A DNA stretch of 64,000 nucleotides from an uncultured Clostridium sp. (GTDB taxonomy: Bacteria; Bacillota; Clostridia; Lachnospirales; Lachnospiraceae), in NCBI GenBank assembly GCA_945915475.1, contig CAMEFI010000018.1, positions 1-64,000 of the forward strand, written 5' to 3'. The notes under the pieces were generated by a model. It was not told where the DNA came from. It ran no database searches and saw nothing but the letters and a program-made list of their open reading frames with translations. The first letter of the stretch is position 1. Each line of letters starts with the position of its first letter. Below, in pieces: positions 63,634 through 64,000 of this stretch. The position numbers and the translations under genes are program-made.

Positions 63634-64000
63634 TTATGCTTTTTCCTCTTTTGCAATTGCAACACCGGCAATCCGAACTCTAACCTGTGACACGGTCAGA
63701 CCGGTCATTGTCTCGATTGCCTGCTTCACTTTCTCCTGAACCTTTGAAGATACATCAATGACACTATAACCATATTTTAACTCAATGGATAAATCGACTT
63801 TGACATCCTCCGGAGAAACGGAAACCTTAACTCCCTTTGAAAGATTCTTCATTCCTAACTTGCTAACTAACTCATTGGTAATATTGCCATACATCTTTGC
63901 GACACCTTCTACCTCCGTTGCTGCAAGTCCTGCAATGATTGCAATGACATCATCTGCAATCTGAATATCTCCAAGAACGCCTGCTTCTTTGAAGCTGTAG
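63634..64000 (-). CDS. Asp23/Gls24 family envelope stress protein (partial, 5' end outside window)
   Basis: The open frame runs through to the window edge (in frame from 63999) with no stop, giving at least 121 residues. The upstream part reads YSFKEAGVLGDIQIADDVIA then IIAGLAATEVEGVA, the typical Asp23 start region, so the ATG at 63894 is internal and the real start lies beyond the window. Asp23/Gls24 proteins (such as AmaP partners) are membrane-associated and linked to alkaline and wall stress. First visible gene of the nusB-xseAB-ispA-dxs cluster. Confidence 0.93.
   Translation of the reverse strand, partial: YSFKEAGVLGDIQIADDVIAIIAGLAATEVEGVAKMYGNITNELVSKLGMKNLSKGVKVSVSPEDVKVDLSIELKYGYSVIDVSSKVQEKVKQAIETMTGLTVSQVRVRIAGVAIAKEEKA

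Overview
The window looks like core chromosome of a low-GC, Gram-positive, anaerobic Firmicute, most likely a Lachnospiraceae-type Clostridium relative. The grounds are an AT-rich sequence with strong GGAGG ribosome binding sites, a T-box in front of thrS, CIRCE operators, SpoIVB and Spo0A genes, a meso-DAP type MurE, and two long gene clusters in the order typical of Firmicutes. I see no insertion sequence, prophage, CRISPR array or rRNA operon. There is one tRNA gene, tRNA-Arg(CCG).

Layout. 1-1.5 kb: an ArsR-type repressor and a UPF0718/ArsP-like permease, each preceded by the same inverted-repeat operator. 1.6-3.5 kb: a citrate synthase and a MarR regulator in one operon preceded by a perfect CIRCE element. 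3.7-5.8 kb: thrS under a T-box; the enzyme lacks the N-terminal TGS domain. 5.8-7.9 kb: a HAD-gamma-carbonic-anhydrase fusion and a radical SAM protein. 8-12.1 kb: a chemoreceptor, a TetR regulator and FabV enoyl reductase. 12.1-16.4 kb: carAB. 16.5-18.5 kb: queH, two small genes and a pair of 49-bp direct repeats. 18.5-20.6 kb: groESL with CIRCE. 20.6-26.2 kb: a secreted papain-like protease, ligA-metA and an rRNA pseudouridine synthase. 26.2-31 kb: a possible attenuated leader in front of an Lrp gene, an unknown membrane protein, tRNA-Arg, two convergent RlmH-like genes and putP. 31.2-33.3 kb: a Na/Pi cotransporter.

33.3-48.2 kb is one long minus-strand translation and cell-envelope cluster: yicC, gmk, rpoZ, murE, priA, def, fmt, rsmB, rlmN, stp, prkC, rsgA, rpe, thiN. 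It carries rRNA modification, start-Met handling, PASTA kinase signalling and ribosome assembly genes. rqcH (ribosome quality control) and glgA follow upstream.

51.8-64 kb is the classic asp23-nusB-xseA-xseB-ispA-dxs-tlyA-nadK-argR-recN-spoIVB-spo0A cluster. It ends here in two tandem Spo0A-type genes. One has a receiver with every phosphorylation residue replaced.

Most worth following up: (1) the convergent RlmH pair at 28.2-29.2 kb, in which each protein has lost the half of the active site that the other keeps, suggesting an obligate heterodimeric methyltransferase; (2) the tandem Spo0A paralogues with a pseudo-receiver; (3) the CIRCE operator on a citrate synthase operon; (4) the short promoter-terminator unit upstream of the Lrp gene; (5) the HAD-carbonic anhydrase fusion.
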